From the NCBI RefSeq assembly GCF_003403095.1, contig NZ_CP031555.1, positions 868,001 to 932,000 of the forward strand: a DNA stretch of 64,000 bases, in the 5' to 3' direction. Made by a program: the position numbers and the translations under genes. Numbering within the stretch: the stretch's first letter is position 1; every line of letters starts with the position of its first letter. The notes beneath the pieces are model-generated. The model saw only the letters and a program-made list of their open reading frames with translations. It was not told where the DNA came from and ran no database searches. This DNA is from Thalassospira indica (lineage in GTDB: Bacteria > Pseudomonadota > Alphaproteobacteria > Rhodospirillales > Thalassospiraceae). Shown in pieces: positions 38,322 through 47,696 of this stretch.

Positions 38322-39251
38322 TCAGTCGGGGAAGGCCGCGCCCATATCTGCCTGCTCGCGGCTCTTTTCCGTCAGGATATGGGTGGGCGAAATCCACCAG
38401 TCCGGGTTCTGTGCCGCAATGGCATTTGCCGCACGTTCAGCCTGATCGTTTGTGTCGTAAATTCCGAAACACGTCGCACCGCTGCCTGACATTCTGGCCA
38501 GCAAGCATCCCTCTTCACGGGCAAGCGCATTTAGCACATCACAAATTTCCGGAAGGATACCGGTGGCCGGCAGCGTCAGGTCATTGCCGCATTCCGACAA
38601 TGCATCGGCAAGCGCAGCACCACTTTGAAAGGTTTGCTTGGTATCCCATGCGTCGGTTGGGCTGAAACCCTCGTCGGCGCGAGCCTTGAAGATTTCTGGT
38701 GTCGAAACCGCCTTGCCGGGATTGATCAGGACCATCGGGACGGACGGCAGGTCGGGCAGTGCGGTGATTTCTTCGCCAATGCCCGACATCAGACAGCTTT
38801 TGCCATGCAGGCAAACCGGGACATCGGCCCCCAGCGACAGGGCAATACGCGAAAGGGTGTCTTCGTCGAGATCAAGTTTCCACATCTCGCACAGCAACCG
38901 GATCGTCGCAGCCGCATCCGCCGACCCGCCACCGATGCCCGATGCAATCGGCAATCGCTTATCAAGGATCAGGTCGGCCCCCTGTGTCGTGCCACTTTCG
39001 GCCTGGAGCATCCGGGCGGCACGCATGACAAGGTTGTCGCTGGTGTCTTCAAGGGCGAGGTTGGCGGCCATGGGGCCTGTGATCGAAAGGGTGATGGCGC
39101 CATCATCGCGCACCTCACCACTCACTACGTCGCCGGATGCGGTAAAGCAGACGAGGCTTTCAAGCAGGTGATAGCCGTCATCGCGTTTGCCGGTGACGTG
39201 CAAAAACAGGTTAACCTTGGCAGGTGCCTGCTGGCGATAGGTCGCAGACAT
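38322..39251 (-). CDS. ispE: 4-diphosphocytidyl-2-C-methyl-D-erythritol kinase
   Basis: This GHMP-family kinase performs the fourth step of the MEP isoprenoid pathway. The 309-aa product has the N-terminal APAKVNLFLHVTGKRDDGYH substrate loop, the ATP-binding LPIASGIGGGSADAAATI (about residues 104-121), and the C-terminal RMSGSGATCFGIY motif. GGGAAG lies 8 nt before the ATG. It follows the TPR lipoprotein gene by 21 nt; this ispE-TPR pairing is seen in other alphaproteobacteria. Confidence 0.95.
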   Translation of the reverse strand: MSATYRQQAPAKVNLFLHVTGKRDDGYHLLESLVCFTASGDVVSGEVRDDGAITLSITGPMAANLALEDTSDNLVMRAARMLQAESGTTQGADLILDKRLPIASGIGGGSADAAATIRLLCEMWKLDLDEDTLSRIALSLGADVPVCLHGKSCLMSGIGEEITALPDLPSVPMVLINPGKAVSTPEIFKARADEGFSPTDAWDTKQTFQSGAALADALSECGNDLTLPATGILPEICDVLNALAREEGCLLARMSGSGATCFGIYDTNDQAERAANAIAAQNPDWWISPTHILTEKSREQADMGAAFPD

Positions 39252-39272
39252 GAACGTTTCTTCCCAAATGCG

Positions 39273-40988
39273 TCAGTTTACGACGGTCGGGGCCACGCTT
39301 GGTACCTGACCATTGATTTTGGCTTCGACGGTACTGCGCAGTTCTTCGGTCGGATTGAAGGACAGGGCACGGTGCCACTGGAATCGGGCCTCGTGATAGC
39401 GCCCGATCTGCCAATAGGCATCCCCCAGATGATCATTGATGGTCGGATCGTCGGGTTTCAGTTCGACCGCCTTTTCAAGCTGTTCGACCGCATCTTCGAA
39501 CCGGCCCAGTTTGTAGTAAACCCACCCCAGACTATCGACGATATAGCCATCATCAGGCTGCAATTCGACAGCGCGTTTAAGCATGTCTTCGGCCTGATCG
39601 AAATTCATGCCCATATCAACCCAGCTATAACCAAGATAGTTGAGCACATAGGGCTGTTCCGGTTCGACTTCGAGCGCCTGAAGGAAATCTGCCTCTGCCT
39701 TGGCCCAGTCACCGGCACGTTCATGGGCAATGCCGCGACGATACAGCAACCGCCAGCCAACCTGGGTCTGGCCACCAAGCCGTTCAATCGCCTTGTCATA
39801 GGCGTCTGCCGCCGGGCCATATTGTTGCTGAATGCGCAGGATGTCGCCAAGCTGGATCAGCGCATCCGGGCGATCGCGGCGTTCGCTGACCATGTCTTTG
39901 AGGATATCAATCGCCTCGTCCGCACGGCCAATCTGCTCAAGGCTTGAGGCAGTGCGAAGCCGCGCATTCCAGCTGTGCGGGGATGAGCGCGGGATCCCTT
40001 TGTAAACCTCAATTGCCGTTTCAAAACGGTTCTGAATTTCCATCACTTCGCCAACCAGAAGACGGGTAATGTCATCATCGGGACGTAGCGACAGCGAATA
40101 GCGCGCCATCAGCAAGGATGGATCAACCGCGTTTTCCTGACTAAGCAGGGTGGCGATATCGAGATAGGCCTCTGCCAGACCCTCTGCCGGGGTCAGCATG
40201 GTTGCGATGGGTGGTTCGTTGCGGTCAAGCCGCGCCAGATGGAACGGCATGGCAAGCGATTGCGGATGCCGATCCATATAGCTTTCATACAGAAGGGATG
40301 CCTTTTGCACCTGACCTTTGCGCTCATAGACGGCGCCCAGGGCCTCGGCGGCGCGAAGCGGCGCGTCGGCCGGGTCGCCATAAGCACTGGCAAGGGCGCG
40401 TTCGGCGGCATCAAAATCACCAAAATGCGCCAGGATCAGACCGCGATGGTATTCCGAAAGCGGGTTAAGCGCGCCATTGCCCTGCATGCCATCAAGGGCG
40501 GTCATTGCCGCGTCTTTTTGATCAAGGCCGGTGTAAAGCCAGGCCTTTGCCAGCGGTGCAATTAGGGCATTGATGCCCCGTTCGGGCAGGCTTGAGACGA
40601 TATCAAGCGCATCCTGATAGCGATCTTCGCGAATGGCGGCATCCATCACGGTCAGGGCGGCAAACAGGTCCTGATCGTTTTCGGATTGCAAGCTGGTGGC
40701 AATGTCGACGGCATCGCTGATGCGCCCGTCGCTGATCAATGCCAGGAAGGCACGGCGGCGCAGCTCGGCATTGTCTGGGTCGAGTTGATGGGCGCGCAAA
40801 AGATATTGCGCAGCGTAGTCGGACCGGCTTTCCATCTGGGCAGCCTTGCCCGCCAGGAAGTTGCCCGAAAACCCGTTGGATTGCGGATACTCGAAAACGG
40901 CATCGTCGCTGTTCTGTGGCATGGTGCCACAGGCCGAAAGCGCAATAGCCGTCATCGGGATGAGGAGATGTAACAATTTACGTTTCAA
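39273..40988 (-). CDS. TPR-repeat lipoprotein
   Basis: This is a probable outer-membrane or periplasmic lipoprotein that acts as a protein-interaction scaffold. With a TTG start at 40988 (AGGA 6 nt upstream) the product is about 571 aa and begins with a classic lipoprotein signal, MKRKLLHLLIPM, ending in the lipobox LSAC (Cys20). The rest is built from many tetratricopeptide repeats. The clearest is near the C-terminus, where D-S-L-G-W-V-Y-Y-K-L-G-R and LGDAYWQIGRYHEA mark adjacent units. A TTG 7 codons upstream (41009) is in frame but gives a worse signal peptide. Precise role unknown; it is co-transcribed with ispE. Confidence 0.85.
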   Translation of the reverse strand: MKRKLLHLLIPMTAIALSACGTMPQNSDDAVFEYPQSNGFSGNFLAGKAAQMESRSDYAAQYLLRAHQLDPDNAELRRRAFLALISDGRISDAVDIATSLQSENDQDLFAALTVMDAAIREDRYQDALDIVSSLPERGINALIAPLAKAWLYTGLDQKDAAMTALDGMQGNGALNPLSEYHRGLILAHFGDFDAAERALASAYGDPADAPLRAAEALGAVYERKGQVQKASLLYESYMDRHPQSLAMPFHLARLDRNEPPIATMLTPAEGLAEAYLDIATLLSQENAVDPSLLMARYSLSLRPDDDITRLLVGEVMEIQNRFETAIEVYKGIPRSSPHSWNARLRTASSLEQIGRADEAIDILKDMVSERRDRPDALIQLGDILRIQQQYGPAADAYDKAIERLGGQTQVGWRLLYRRGIAHERAGDWAKAEADFLQALEVEPEQPYVLNYLGYSWVDMGMNFDQAEDMLKRAVELQPDDGYIVDSLGWVYYKLGRFEDAVEQLEKAVELKPDDPTINDHLGDAYWQIGRYHEARFQWHRALSFNPTEELRSTVEAKINGQVPSVAPTVVN

Positions 40989-41170
40989 AGGCTTTTCCTG
41001 CGTCCGCAATTCGGGTTCGGCGATGCCAGATCTGTCGCATCGCCATAGTGAATTTCGGGATTAGCCTACTCAGTCGGCAATTATAAGGCAAAGCATTTGC
41101 AACAACAGCAAACGGCTATCTTTGAATGCGATCAATGACACGGGAATACGAAGCGCAGGATAATATGTCG

Positions 41171-42364
41171 TCAGTCCCGAGACAGGGCTTCTTTGACCAG
41201 TGCAATCCAATAGCTGACACCATGCGTGATTGCGTCATCATTGAAGTCATATGCGGCGTTATGAAGCAACCGGTCGCCATCCGTCGGGCCGTTGCCGAGC
41301 CAGATATAGCAACCCGGTTTGACATTCAGCATGAAGGCGAAATCTTCGCTGGCCATGGACGGTTCCGGATTGGTGTCCACCTGATCTACGCCGACAATCT
41401 TCGATGCCACCGAAAGGGCGATTTCGGATTCTGCCGGGCTGTTGATTGTTGCCGGATAGCGGCGTTGATAATTCACGCGGGCATCGCAGCCCAAGGCCCG
41501 TGCTGTGTGTTTGGCTGTTTCGACCAGACGCGCTTCGATAACATCCTGAATATCAGGATCAAATGTGCGCACAGTGCCGCGAATGGTCGCGGTATTGGGG
41601 ATTACGTTCCATGTGTCACCGCCGAAAATCTGCGTGGGCGAAATGACAGCGCTTTTCAAAGGATTGATTTCGCGCGCAACGATGGTTTGCAGTGCCAGCA
41701 AAACCTGACCTGCTGTCGTAATCGGATCATGTCCGAGATGGGGCATGGCCGCGTGGCACCCTTTACCCTCAATCACGATTTCAAACACGTCGTAGCTTGC
41801 CATCATCGGGCCGGCCTTGACGGCCATGGTGCCGATATCGCGGCCCGGCCAGTTATGCATGCCATAAACCGTATCGACCGGATGGCTGTCAAAAAGGCCT
41901 TCGTTGACCATCTCGCGTCCGCCGCCCTCGTTTTCTTCGGCAGGCTGGAAAATAAAATCGACGGTTCCGGCAAAATCCGGGTTTTCAGCAAGGATTTTGG
42001 CGGCACCAAGCAGCATGGTCATGTGCCCATCGTGGCCACAGGCATGCATTTTACCCGGATGCTTTGACGCATAAGGCAAATTGGTTGTTTCATGGATATC
42101 AAGTGCATCCATGTCGGCGCGAAGCCCGATCCGCTTTCCAGCCCCTTTGTTGCCATGCAGGGTTGCGACAACGCCTGTCTTGGCGATGCCGGTTTTGACT
42201 TCCAAGCCAAAGGATTTCAGCTTTTCTGCGACAAAGGCACTGGTCAGGTTTTCTTCAAATGCGGTTTCAGGGTGAGCATGCAGATGGTGACGCCAACTGA
42301 TGAATTCATCGACAAGTTCAGTGGCGCGAGGATGAAGGGAGCAAGAAGGGACAGACATCTGCAT
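41171..42364 (-). CDS. M20 family amidohydrolase (hippurate hydrolase-like)
   Basis: This cytosolic metal-dependent hydrolase cleaves an N-acyl or amide bond. The roughly 397-aa protein has the metal-binding motifs HACGHDGHMTMLLGAA and QPAEENEGGGREM, and the Glu-containing ASEDFAFML near the C-terminus. It belongs to the IAA-amino-acid hydrolase/hippuricase subgroup (EFISWRHHLHAHPE). Starts at 42364 or 42358 are possible; both have weak ribosome sites. It follows the two membrane genes on the same strand, so an imported acylated compound is its likely substrate. Confidence 0.9.
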   Translation of the reverse strand: MQMSVPSCSLHPRATELVDEFISWRHHLHAHPETAFEENLTSAFVAEKLKSFGLEVKTGIAKTGVVATLHGNKGAGKRIGLRADMDALDIHETTNLPYASKHPGKMHACGHDGHMTMLLGAAKILAENPDFAGTVDFIFQPAEENEGGGREMVNEGLFDSHPVDTVYGMHNWPGRDIGTMAVKAGPMMASYDVFEIVIEGKGCHAAMPHLGHDPITTAGQVLLALQTIVAREINPLKSAVISPTQIFGGDTWNVIPNTATIRGTVRTFDPDIQDVIEARLVETAKHTARALGCDARVNYQRRYPATINSPAESEIALSVASKIVGVDQVDTNPEPSMASEDFAFMLNVKPGCYIWLGNGPTDGDRLLHNAAYDFNDDAITHGVSYWIALVKEALSRD

Positions 42365-42454
42365 ACTCGATTTTGGATGATATGTGCGGGCGTGAACCCG
42401 GTAACTTAACACCGGGACCACCATGTTTCAGATGGTCCCGGTTACAAGATGTGA

Positions 42455-42943
42455 TCAGATACCCTGAAGCTTCAGGATCGCTTCGGCAACAAGAACCGAA
42501 CCGGCATAGGTGCCAAGGAAGACAAGGCAGGCAACCAGTGCGAGTTTCCAGCCGGAATGTTTGGCAACTTCGATTTCCTTTTTGGCAATCGCAAAGCCGG
42601 CATAGGCAAGCGCCGGGGTTGCAAGGGCCAGGAAGTTAACCGACTTGGCCTGTGCGACAATCCATTCCGAACCCGGGGTCCAGGGAAGGGTCGCGACAAT
42701 GCCGACCAACGAAATCCATGCAACGCTTGGCAAATAGAACGGCGCAAAGCGGGTCAGGATAAGGCCAACCATCGAGATCAAATAGATCACGATCATGCCC
42801 ATAAATCCGTCCATCAAAGGTATCGCCGGTCCGACTGTGTTCATCACCAGTCCGACAAGGCAGACAATGATCAGGACGACGGCATGATCGACAAGATCAA
42901 TTTTCGGGCGGGTGGTTTCTTTTGCAACAACGCTATCAGACAT
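42455..42943 (-). CDS. Small membrane protein, probable permease subunit
   Basis: The 162-aa protein has four or five hydrophobic helices (first at about 20-42, last at about 136-155) and no clear motif. Its ATG at 42943 lies 2 nt after the stop of the DUF3100-like gene, with GGGGG 7 nt upstream. This tight coupling suggests the two form one transporter. I do not recognise its family. Confidence 0.75.
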   Translation of the reverse strand: MSDSVVAKETTRPKIDLVDHAVVLIIVCLVGLVMNTVGPAIPLMDGFMGMIVIYLISMVGLILTRFAPFYLPSVAWISLVGIVATLPWTPGSEWIVAQAKSVNFLALATPALAYAGFAIAKKEIEVAKHSGWKLALVACLVFLGTYAGSVLVAEAILKLQGI

Positions 42944-42945
42944 GA

Positions 42946-43776
42946 TCAAGCCCCCTTGTTGTCAGCAGCGGCAAGGTCACGCTTACCAGCCGTCGCGTTA
43001 TAGAGTTTTTCAACGATCGGAAGAGCAATAAACAGTCCGGCATAAAGACCCGTTGCATAGGTCAAAAGGTTGCTCGCCCCGGCAAGTGCAAGGATTTCGT
43101 CCTTCATGGAAGGGACAACTTCCGTCAGCGCACCGGTGCAGGCCGCCATCATTGAACCACTGCCGATCCCGCATGCCATTGCAAGCGCGCGCGGATCAAA
43201 AACATCAATGCTGGCAAACAGCGACGCCAGAATGGCAAAAATGAAGGTGCCGAAAAGCGTGCCGATCACATAAACGCCCATGACACCCGCACCTTCCGGG
43301 CTTTTGAGGGTGTAACGGTCGGCAATGATGGCAAGGTTCGGTTCACGTGCAATCGAGAAGGTTGCACCAATGGCCTCACGGCCCATTTTCAGGCCCCAAA
43401 CCGCCAGCGGGAATGCCAGCACAATCGTGCCGAGGTTCCCAAGTTCCTGCAGCAACAGCGCAGGACCCGCTTCGATGATGGTTTCGATTGCCGGGCCGAT
43501 GGTGGTTCCGAATTTGGCGATGAACGGCATGATCGCAATGACGATCAGCGGTGAGGCCGCCTTGACTTCTTTTTCACCGATGAACTTGCCAAATTTCGGC
43601 ATGACATTCGGATTCATAAGGGCTGCCATGATAAAGGCATAAAGCAGCGGCAACAGAAGGATTGCCCCAATTCCCAACGGAATTTTGCGGATGCCGATCA
43701 GCTCGGCGATTGCCCCGATAATGATAACGGCTAAATGGAGCTTCCATAGCCCCATTTGTCCCCGAAGCGCATTCAT
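42946..43776 (-). CDS. DUF3100-like membrane protein, probable permease subunit
   Basis: The 276-aa protein has about eight helices and a glycine-rich central loop (ACGIGSGSMMAACTG). The overall form resembles DUF3100 family proteins, a predicted transporter family of unknown substrate; I assign it from memory with moderate confidence. It is the first gene of a three-gene minus-strand unit with the 162-aa protein and the M20 amidohydrolase, and a LysR-type site lies upstream at 43977. Confidence 0.65.
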   Translation of the reverse strand: MNALRGQMGLWKLHLAVIIIGAIAELIGIRKIPLGIGAILLLPLLYAFIMAALMNPNVMPKFGKFIGEKEVKAASPLIVIAIMPFIAKFGTTIGPAIETIIEAGPALLLQELGNLGTIVLAFPLAVWGLKMGREAIGATFSIAREPNLAIIADRYTLKSPEGAGVMGVYVIGTLFGTFIFAILASLFASIDVFDPRALAMACGIGSGSMMAACTGALTEVVPSMKDEILALAGASNLLTYATGLYAGLFIALPIVEKLYNATAGKRDLAAADNKGA

Positions 43777-43976
43777 TTCCCAGTCTCCTTGACAGACAGT
43801 GGCGTTTACGACGCAAGGACACCTTTCCCATTGTTGCGGGAAACCAAACGCGCCTTGTCATCCCTGTAAAATCCGGCGACGCAAAATTCATCGTTTTGCC
43901 ATTTTTAGATCCGGAATTTCCGACCGAGAATGGGAACATGCCGATTCATGGGCAAGTGCCATTTTGGGATGCTTCT

Positions 43977-43993
43977 GTTGCCGAAATGGCAAC
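43977..43993. promoter_or_regulatory. LysR-type dyad GTTGC-N7-GCAAC, copy 1
   Basis: GTTGC and GCAAC flank CGAAATG and contain the T-N11-A core typical of LysR boxes. The site lies 201 nt upstream of the DUF3100-like gene and just past the end of the LysR gene. The same arms and spacing recur at 44983. A looser copy (GTTGC-N7-CAAAC) is at 43833-43849, nearer the promoter. Confidence 0.6.
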
Positions 43994-44006
43994 AAGTCAC
44001 TCAAGG

Positions 44007-44936
44007 TTATTCATGTTCTTCGGGATACCAGGCGGAGCCAAATGCCTCCATCCGATCGCGGATCATGCCTGTAACAGCCCGCACTGCGGCGGTTTTGGGG
44101 CGCTCCTTGCGCACCAGCAAGTGTGAGGGAACACGCGCCAGGAAGGGATCGGTCATCGGGATGGCAACGACTTCTCCTCTGCGTAGTTGTCGTGATACCG
44201 CAAACGCGGGCAGATAGGTAATGCCGCCCCCCGACAGGACAAAGTGAATGGCAACATTGATCGAATCGGCGGTCAGAAAAGCATCCCGCGCAACACGATT
44301 TCCCGGATCGGCATTTGCCAAAAGTTTGGACACCCCGAAGTTTTGATCCAGCAAGGCGGCCGGATAATTCAGCGTTTCATTCAGTTTGCAGCTTTGCTTG
44401 GAGGCAAGGGCAAATTCCGGCGGGACCAGCACGCAAAGCGGGCTGTGGTTTTCGGCAAGTAATTCAAGCTCCGGCGTGCGCGGCGGGTTGAAAACCAGCC
44501 CCAGATCATAGTCATCGCGCAGAATGCCATGGGTGATCTTCTCGGTTCCGGCAACATCGACTTCAAGCCGAATATCGGGGAACTCGTCGCGCAGCGGGCG
44601 GATCACGTGATTGACAAGATCGACAACAAAGCCCTCCCCGGTTGCGATGCGCACCGTCCCGGCAATGGCGCCACGGGCGGCGGCCAGATCAACTGCAAAT
44701 GCTTCGTCGATTTCAATGCGCTTGCGTGCATGCGCCGCAACCATATGCCCCGTTTCGGTAAAGATGATCCCGCGTTTGGTGCGTTCCATCAAAAGCGTAT
44801 TGAGATGCGCCTCAAGGCTTGAGATCTGTCGACTGATCGCCGAGGGGGCAATGCGCAAGTTCTCGGCAGCAGTCCGGATCGAGCCAGCTTCGAAAACAGC
44901 CAAAAAATAACGGAGAGGTTTGTCATCGATCTTCAT
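44007..44936 (-). CDS. LysR family transcriptional regulator
   Basis: The 309-aa protein has an N-terminal winged helix-turn-helix (about residues 1-62, with GSIRTAAENLRIAPSAISRQ) and a C-terminal periplasmic-binding-protein-like effector domain. It sits between two transport/metabolic units: the M20/permease unit read away from it on the same strand, and the dehydrogenase unit divergent on the plus strand. Matching dyads at 43977 and 44983 suggest it controls both. The inducer is unknown. Confidence 0.9.
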   Translation of the reverse strand: MKIDDKPLRYFLAVFEAGSIRTAAENLRIAPSAISRQISSLEAHLNTLLMERTKRGIIFTETGHMVAAHARKRIEIDEAFAVDLAAARGAIAGTVRIATGEGFVVDLVNHVIRPLRDEFPDIRLEVDVAGTEKITHGILRDDYDLGLVFNPPRTPELELLAENHSPLCVLVPPEFALASKQSCKLNETLNYPAALLDQNFGVSKLLANADPGNRVARDAFLTADSINVAIHFVLSGGGITYLPAFAVSRQLRRGEVVAIPMTDPFLARVPSHLLVRKERPKTAAVRAVTGMIRDRMEAFGSAWYPEEHE

Positions 44937-44982
44937 ATCGGGGCTTCGAATTGTGGGGCGATGTCGTAATCAGAGCATATCT

Positions 44983-44999
44983 GTTGCTGTTTCGGCAAC
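44983..44999. promoter_or_regulatory. LysR-type dyad GTTGC-N7-GCAAC, copy 2
   Basis: GTTGC and GCAAC flank TGTTTCG, again with a T-N11-A core, 47 nt upstream of the LysR start and 158 nt upstream of the dehydrogenase start. This is the usual place for a LysR recognition box in a divergent promoter. Confidence 0.7.
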
Positions 45000-45156
45000 A
45001 ACATGTTCCGGCAATTGATCTTGAAACAGCGGTGCTTCCGCCGGAAGTTGATCAGGAAATCAAAACAGAAAAGGGCGGAAAAGGGCGTTCAAAGGCGAAG
45101 ATTGTCACCTTTGATACAGCGCGTAACGACCCCAAAGCAGCAAAGAGGCAGCAATC

Positions 45157-46071
45157 GTGACACAAACACACATCAATGACAGCGGAACCGTCGGGGTCAT
45201 TGGGCTTGGAAATATGGGACTTGGTATGGCGCGCACACTTTTGCGCGAGGGCCACGCTGTAACCGGGTTTGACCTTTCCGTCGAACGCCAGGCGGATGCT
45301 GCGCGCGATGGTGTGACCATCGTTGCCACCCAGCAGGAACTTTTTAGCGCCTGTGAGACCATCATCCTTTCCTTGCCGACAGCACGCCACGTGCAAACCG
45401 TTCTGACCGGGGATAGTGGCCTTGCATCTTGTGGTCTTGCGCCGCGCCTGATCATTGATACGACAACGTCTGAACCCGATGTGACCCGTGAACTTGACGC
45501 GGCTTTGCGTGTGATCGGTCATGTCCTGATTGATGCGCCGGTCAGTGGTGGCCCGGCTGGGGCCAATAGTGGGCAATTGACCATGATGGTTGGCGGCGAT
45601 GATGCCGGTTTTGCCAAGGCGATGCCGATCCTTTCAGTTCTGGGTGGCAAGATTACCCATGTTGGCCCAGTAGGTGCCGGCCACGCAGTCAAGATTATCA
45701 ACAACATGCTTGTTGCGACCCATCTTTTGACCATGCGCGAAGCAGTCGCACTGGGCAAGGCGGCCGGGGTGGATACCAACTACCTGATCTCCGCACTTAA
45801 TGCCGGTTCAGGGCGCAGTGCTGTTAGCGAAGTCAATTATCCGAAATGGGTTCTTTCCGGGCAGTTTGACAGTGGTTTTACCATGGGGTTGATGCGCAAG
45901 GACATGCGCCTTGCCATGGCCTTGGCATCGCAAAAGGACGTGGCGCTTCCGGTCAGTCAACTGGCCGGACAGATTTGGCAGGACAGTGCAGCGGCGCTTT
46001 CCGATGACATGGATTTCAATCGCATCACCGAATTGACTGCAAACACCAACACCGCCAAGGCAGGAGAATGA
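45157..46071 (+). CDS. NAD(P)-dependent beta-hydroxyacid dehydrogenase (HIBADH family)
   Basis: This enzyme oxidises a beta-hydroxyacid or reduces the matching semialdehyde; family members include 3-hydroxyisobutyrate dehydrogenase and tartronate semialdehyde reductase. The 304-aa protein has the Rossmann motif GLGNMG (residues 16-21), the substrate motif DAPVSGGPAGANSG, and the catalytic lysine K179 in GHAVKIINNM. The start is GTG with GAGG 8 nt upstream. It overlaps the region of the aldehyde dehydrogenase start, so the two are co-translated. The exact substrate is not predictable. Confidence 0.88.
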   Translation: MTQTHINDSGTVGVIGLGNMGLGMARTLLREGHAVTGFDLSVERQADAARDGVTIVATQQELFSACETIILSLPTARHVQTVLTGDSGLASCGLAPRLIIDTTTSEPDVTRELDAALRVIGHVLIDAPVSGGPAGANSGQLTMMVGGDDAGFAKAMPILSVLGGKITHVGPVGAGHAVKIINNMLVATHLLTMREAVALGKAAGVDTNYLISALNAGSGRSAVSEVNYPKWVLSGQFDSGFTMGLMRKDMRLAMALASQKDVALPVSQLAGQIWQDSAAALSDDMDFNRITELTANTNTAKAGE

Positions 46072-46073
46072 AA

Positions 46074-47609
46074 ATGAGCAGCGCAGATAAACTGATGACG
46101 CGTGACTATGCCAAGGCCATGGCACCGTTCTTTGCCGATGGTGTTGTTGGCAGTTGGGTCGATGGTGCGATCATGCCGGGCAACGGCGATGATGTCGAAT
46201 TGATCGATCCTGCAACCGGCAAGGCGTTTTTGACTTTCAAGGATGCCGGTGGCGATGTCGTGGATGCCGCTATGAAGGCGGCGGTTGCCGGGCAGCGTGT
46301 CTGGTGGGCGATGACGGCGGCGGAACGCGGCCGTATTCTCTGGAAAATCGGAGCCCAGGTCCGCGATCATCTTGAACAGCTGGCACTTCTGGAATGCGTT
46401 TCTGCCGGTAAACCGATCCGCGATACGCGGGTCGAGGTGCTTAAAGTCGCCGAGATGTTTGAATATTATGCCGGTTGGGCGGACAAGCTTCATGGCGATG
46501 TGATCCCGGTCCCGACCAGCCATCTGAACTATACCCGTCCCGAGCCACATGGCGTTGTTACGCAAATAACGCCCTGGAACGCGCCGATCTTTACGGCAGG
46601 TTGGCAGTTGGCCCCGGCCTTGTGTGCGGGCAATGCGGCGGTTCTTAAACCGTCGGAAATGACGCCGCTGACCTCTGTTGCGCTTGGCGTTTTGTCGCAA
46701 AAGGCGGGCTTGCCTGATGGGGTGATTTCCGTACTGGCAGGATTGGGCCATACCACGGGTGTTGCGGCGACAACCCACGATGCCACCCGCAAGGTCGTCT
46801 TCGTCGGATCGCCCAAAACCGGTTCTATTATCGCGGCCCAAGCCGCCCAGAATATCGTGCCTTGTGTTCTTGAGCTTGGCGGCAAGTCGGCAAATATCGT
46901 GTTCGAAGATGCCGATCTTAAGCGTGCCGTGACTGGCGCGCAGGCCGCGATCTTTAGCGGAGCCGGGCAAAGCTGTGTTGCCGGTTCGCGCCTGTTGGTC
47001 CAGCGTTCTGTGTTAGATCAGTTCCAGGAAATGCTGGTTACGGGTGCCAATCATATTCCTGTGGGCGATCCGCTTGATACCGCAACCCAGATTGGCCCGA
47101 TCAACAATGATGCCCAGTACCAGACGGTAAATCGCCTGATCGCGGCGGGGCGTGCCGAAGGGGCCGATATTCTTGCAGGTGGTGTCCGCCCGGATGGGGG
47201 CGCTTGCGCCGATGGGTATTTCTTGCGTCCGACGGTTCTTGGCAATGTCCGCAACGATATGTCGATTGCGCGTGACGAAATCTTTGGACCGGTCGTTTCG
47301 GTCATTCCGTTTGAGGGCGAGGCCGAAGCCATTGCCATCGCCAACGACAGCAAATTTGGCCTGGCCGGTGCGGTGTGGACTGGCGCGGTGGATCGCGCGC
47401 ACCGGGTGGCCGCCAATGTGCGGGCCGGGACGTTCTGGATTAACAGCTATAAGACCATCAATGTCATGTCGCCATTTGGCGGGTTTGGACAGAGTGGCTA
47501 TGGCCGATCCAGCGGCAAGGAAGGCTTGATGGAATATATGCAGCCCAAAAGTGTCTGGACCGAAACCGCGGCAAATCCGCCGGTTGCTTTTGGCTATGCG
47601 CCAGAATGA
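46074..47609 (+). CDS. NAD(P)-dependent aldehyde dehydrogenase
   Basis: This enzyme oxidises an aldehyde or semialdehyde to the acid. The 511-aa protein shows the nucleotide-binding region and Asn in the ITPWNAPI segment, the general base in LELGGKSANIVF, and the catalytic C301 in GAGQSCVAGS. The closing GGFGQSGYGRSSGKEG box is typical. The ATG at 46074 is better spaced from GGAG than the ATG at 46068. It is the second gene of a LysR-linked unit and probably acts after the neighbouring dehydrogenase. Confidence 0.92.
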   Translation: MSSADKLMTRDYAKAMAPFFADGVVGSWVDGAIMPGNGDDVELIDPATGKAFLTFKDAGGDVVDAAMKAAVAGQRVWWAMTAAERGRILWKIGAQVRDHLEQLALLECVSAGKPIRDTRVEVLKVAEMFEYYAGWADKLHGDVIPVPTSHLNYTRPEPHGVVTQITPWNAPIFTAGWQLAPALCAGNAAVLKPSEMTPLTSVALGVLSQKAGLPDGVISVLAGLGHTTGVAATTHDATRKVVFVGSPKTGSIIAAQAAQNIVPCVLELGGKSANIVFEDADLKRAVTGAQAAIFSGAGQSCVAGSRLLVQRSVLDQFQEMLVTGANHIPVGDPLDTATQIGPINNDAQYQTVNRLIAAGRAEGADILAGGVRPDGGACADGYFLRPTVLGNVRNDMSIARDEIFGPVVSVIPFEGEAEAIAIANDSKFGLAGAVWTGAVDRAHRVAANVRAGTFWINSYKTINVMSPFGGFGQSGYGRSSGKEGLMEYMQPKSVWTETAANPPVAFGYAPE

Positions 47610-47647
47610 TCAAATGACCAAGTGATCAATTCATCACACTAAATAAT

Positions 47648-47670
47648 AAGGGCCGCAAGAAGCGGCCCTT
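47648..47670. terminator. Bidirectional terminator between aldehyde dehydrogenase and ETF-QO
   Basis: AAGGGCCGC (47648-47656) pairs with GCGGCCCTT (47662-47670) around AAGAA, flanked by A/T-rich ends. It lies between convergent genes. Confidence 0.85.
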
Positions 47671-47696
47671 ATTTGTATGAGGAAAGCCGAAAAGGC

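Noticed and set aside
38625..39947. 440-codon plus-strand frame across ispE and the TPR gene
   Set aside because: It spans two genes on the opposite strand and has no domain, so it is a shadow.
45957..46970. 337-codon minus-strand frame opposite the dehydrogenase genes
   Set aside because: Antisense to two conserved enzymes, with no family features.
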